Part shown: positions 15,210 to 17,487 of the stretch, piece after piece
How the letters are laid out: each line of letters begins with the position of its first letter
Numbering within the stretch: position 1 is the first letter of the stretch
NCBI GenBank assembly: GCA_036268995.1
Contig: DATATB010000167.1
Coordinates: forward strand, 1 to 17,487
Length of the DNA stretch: 17,487 bases
DNA from: DATATB01 sp036268995
GTDB taxonomy: Bacteria; Planctomycetota; Planctomycetia; Pirellulales; PNKZ01
Direction: 5' to 3'
The notes under the pieces: model-generated
Told to the model about the DNA's origin: nothing
Seen by the model: only the letters and a program-made list of their open reading frames with translations
Databases searched by the model: none
Program-made: the position numbers and the translations under genes

Positions 15210-17487
15210 GTGCAACGCCGTGCCATTCAAGTCCGCGGCATCGTACAGGGCGTCGGGTTTCGGCCCTACGTTTTCGGGCTGGCGTCGCAACTGTCGCTGC
15301 GTGGTTTTGTCCGCAACCAGGCCGGAAGCGTCTCGATCGAGGTCGAAGGCCAGCGCGACGCGCTCGACAGCTTCTTGGACGAGTTGACGAGCCGGCCTCC
15401 CCCGCTGGCCCGCATCCAAGAAGTTTCGTGGCAGGAACTCGACTGCCTGGGGCAGCCGGAGTTCCGCATCGAACCCAGCCAGGCCGAGCACGGCAGCCCG
15501 GTTTTTGTCTCGCCCGACATCGGCACCTGTGATGCCTGCCTGGCCGAACTCTTCGATCCGGGCGACCGGCGGTATCGCTATCCATTCATCAATTGCACGC
15601 ATTGTGGTCCGCGGTTGACGATCATTACCGGAGCCCCATACGACCGGCCGCAAACCACGATGGCCGGCTTCGCCATGTGCGACGCCTGCCGCGCCGAGTA
15701 CGAAAACCCGGCCGATCGGCGCTTCCACGCCCAGCCGATTGCCTGCCCCCAGTGCGGCCCTAGCTTGCAACTGCTCGACGCGGCCGGCGCGCGCATGGAT
15801 TGCCCCGATCCGCTCGCCGATTTCGCGCAGTCGATCGCCGACGGCATGACCGGCGCGATGAAAGGGTTGGGCGGCTTTCACCTGGTCTGCGATGCGACCA
15901 ACGCGGCAGCCGTGCATCGCCTGCGCCAGCGGAAGCATCGCGACGAAAAGCCGCTGGCGATCATGGTCGCCAACGTGTCGCAGGCCCGGCGCTGGTGCCA
16001 TGTGTCAGCAGAAGAGCAAAAACTGCTGGCGTCGAGCCGCAAGCCGATCGTCTTGCTGCGCAAACGCTCGCTGCCGAAAGGCACAACCGGCGAACTTGCG
16101 GACTCGATCGCCCCGCGCAATCCCTGGCTGGGATTGATGCTGCCTTACACGCCGCTGCATCATCTGTTGCTCGATGCTCTCGATGGCCGGCCGCTGGTGA
16201 TGACCAGCGGCAACCAGGCGGACGAGCCGATTGCTTACCGTGACGGCGACGCCCCGCGGCAACTCGCCGGCATTGCCGATTGCTTTTTGACGCACGATCG
16301 ACCCATCCATATGCGCTGCGACGACTCGCTGGTGCGGGTGATCGACGGCCGTGAGCTGCCGATTCGCCGCTCGCGCGGTTATGCGCCCGAGCCAATCGGC
16401 CTGCCGCTCGAGTGCCCGCTGCCGGTGCTGGCAGTAGGCGGACAACTCAAGGGCACGTTTGCCCTGTCGCGAGGTGCTCAGGCCATCGTGAGTCACCACT
16501 TGGGCGATTTGGATCATTACGAGGCTTATCGCGCCTTCATCGCCGATATCGAGCTGTACGAGCGGCTGTTCGACGTGCGGCCCAAAATGCTCGTGCACGA
16601 CCTGCACCCGGATTATGGCTCGACGCGTTATGCCCGCGAGCGTGCCGCAACCGAATCACTAGAACTGCTGGCCGTGCAGCATCATCACGCGCATCTGGCC
16701 AGTTGCCTGGCCGACAACGGGCTGTGCGAGCCGGCGATTGGCGTCACCTTCGACGGCACGGGCTACGGGCTCGATGGCGCGATCTGGGGCGGCGAATTCC
16801 TGATTGGCGACTATGCCGGGTTTCGCCGCGCGGCGCATGTGCGCTATGTCGGCATGCCGGGCGGCGAGCAAGCCGTCCGCGAGCCGTGGCGCATGGCCCT
16901 GGCCCATCTGCTGGATGCCGGCTGCGATCCCGCCCTGCTCGAGCCGGCCGTGCCGCGAGCGCAGCTTAGAATGGCCGAGCAAATGCTCGACAAGCGCTTG
17001 AACAGCCCGATCACATCCAGCGTCGGACGCCTGTTCGACGCGGTCGCCGCGCTGGCCGGCTTGCGCCAGCGCGTGAGCTACGAAGGCCAGGCCGCCGTCG
17101 AGCTGGAATGGCTCGCCAGCGAAGCGCCGGGAGCCAAATTATACCCGTACGAGATAACGTCGCCCGACGCGCATTGTCCCCCCTCTCCCCTTGTGGGAGA
17201 GGGGCCGGGGGTGAGGGGTAGGAGCACTTTCGACTCATCCTCCCCCCCACCGCTCGTCATCGATACCCGCCCGCTGGTGCGCGCGTTGGCCGCCGATTGT
17301 CAGCGCGCCGCGCCGCGGGAGGCCATTGCCCGAGCGTTTCACGAAACCCTGGCCGATATAATCTGCGACGTCTGCACGCGTCTGCGGACCACCACCGGCT
17401 TGAACCTGGTAGCACTCACCGGCGGCGTATTTCTGAATTCCGTGCTCACCAGCTTGGCGCGCAGGCGGCTAGAACAACAGGATTTTC
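15210..17487 (+). CDS. hypF: Carbamoyltransferase HypF (runs off window)
   Basis: At least 759 residues from a GTG start; an in-frame TAA at 15186 excludes an earlier start. HypF makes the thiocarboxamide on HypE from carbamoyl phosphate and ATP, the source of the cyanide ligands of NiFe hydrogenases. Domain order is canonical: acylphosphatase-like (VRGIVQGVGFRPYVFG, 8-23); two HypF zinc fingers with Cys107/110/129/132 and Cys157/160/179/182 (spacing 2-18-2-24-2-18-2); a YrdC-like domain (about 195-385, including KPLAIM and TSGNQADEPI); and a Kae1-like domain from about 405 with HDLHPDY, HHHAH (491-495), FDGTGYG and LTGGVFLNS. The stop is outside the window; few residues should be missing. 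Residues of about 655-672 are encoded by a palindromic repeat inserted in frame. Follows hupE by 70 bases, probably one operon. Confidence 0.94.
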   Translation, partial: MQRRAIQVRGIVQGVGFRPYVFGLASQLSLRGFVRNQAGSVSIEVEGQRDALDSFLDELTSRPPPLARIQEVSWQELDCLGQPEFRIEPSQAEHGSPVFVSPDIGTCDACLAELFDPGDRRYRYPFINCTHCGPRLTIITGAPYDRPQTTMAGFAMCDACRAEYENPADRRFHAQPIACPQCGPSLQLLDAAGARMDCPDPLADFAQSIADGMTGAMKGLGGFHLVCDATNAAAVHRLRQRKHRDEKPLAIMVANVSQARRWCHVSAEEQKLLASSRKPIVLLRKRSLPKGTTGELADSIAPRNPWLGLMLPYTPLHHLLLDALDGRPLVMTSGNQADEPIAYRDGDAPRQLAGIADCFLTHDRPIHMRCDDSLVRVIDGRELPIRRSRGYAPEPIGLPLECPLPVLAVGGQLKGTFALSRGAQAIVSHHLGDLDHYEAYRAFIADIELYERLFDVRPKMLVHDLHPDYGSTRYARERAATESLELLAVQHHHAHLASCLADNGLCEPAIGVTFDGTGYGLDGAIWGGEFLIGDYAGFRRAAHVRYVGMPGGEQAVREPWRMALAHLLDAGCDPALLEPAVPRAQLRMAEQMLDKRLNSPITSSVGRLFDAVAALAGLRQRVSYEGQAAVELEWLASEAPGAKLYPYEITSPDAHCPPSPLVGEGPGVRGRSTFDSSSPPPLVIDTRPLVRALAADCQRAAPREAIARAFHETLADIICDVCTRLRTTTGLNLVALTGGVFLNSVLTSLARRRLEQQDF
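17178..17218. repeat. Palindromic repeat inside hypF
   Basis: CCCCTCTCCC (17180-17189) and GGGAGAGGGG (17195-17204) form a perfect ten-base hairpin with a five-base loop, followed by CCGGGGGTGAGGGG. Reverse-complemented, it reads CCCCTCACCC...CCCTCTCCC-n3-AGGGGAGAGGGG, the same block found at 9281-9316. Here it is translated as CPPSPLVGEGPGVRG within hypF, without a stop or a frameshift. Confidence 0.85.

Noticed and set aside
1..17487. CRISPR array
   Set aside because: No regularly spaced direct repeats were seen; the repeats present are inverted and dispersed.

Overview
The window most likely comes from a planctomycete of the Pirellulales type. The evidence is high G+C, a DUF1800/DUF1501 gene pair with a Tat signal on the DUF1501 protein, an H4MPT-pathway fhcA gene outside an archaeon, several starts without a Shine-Dalgarno site, and palindromic intergenic repeats whose translations (such as GEAPAEP and SPLVGEGPGVRG) are typical of that phylum. 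This assignment is inference from content; no rRNA gene is present. All genes but one lie on the plus strand.

Layout. 1-1020: the tail of one alpha/beta hydrolase and a complete haloalkane-dehalogenase/epoxide-hydrolase-like alpha/beta hydrolase. 1041-2825 (minus): a large secreted protein of unknown function, divergent from a DUF1800 (3116-4498) and DUF1501 (4525-5781) pair; a 25-bp-arm inverted repeat lies in the divergent gap. 5782-7715: a more AT-rich accessory stretch holding a Fic AMP-transferase-like gene with a C-terminal winged helix, an array of TTAAAGTA-like half-sites just upstream of it, and gene debris downstream (a possible start of a T4 beta-type protein, and the possible tail of an outer-membrane barrel). 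7716-10340: xylulokinase (xylB), a compound hairpin, and an ornithine cyclodeaminase/mu-crystallin family dehydrogenase. 10427-10570: a 144-bp nested palindrome, followed by an APC-family amino-acid permease with an unusual repeat-containing extracellular insertion. 12501-12574: another inverted repeat. 12611-14266: fhcA (formyl-transferase/hydrolase complex subunit A). 14368-17487: a good sigma70-type promoter, hupE (nickel/cobalt permease) and hypF (hydrogenase maturation carbamoyltransferase), which runs off the window.

Functional reading. The right end is a nickel/NiFe-hydrogenase maturation module (hupE-hypF) next to a C1-pathway gene. The middle is sugar and amino-acid metabolism. The left is secreted planctomycete-type proteins. 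No single new multi-gene system is obvious. The strongest unusual signals are the palindromic repeat families: one member sits in frame inside hypF and appears to be translated as a peptide insertion. Next are the HPD-repeat insertion in the permease and the fic operator array.
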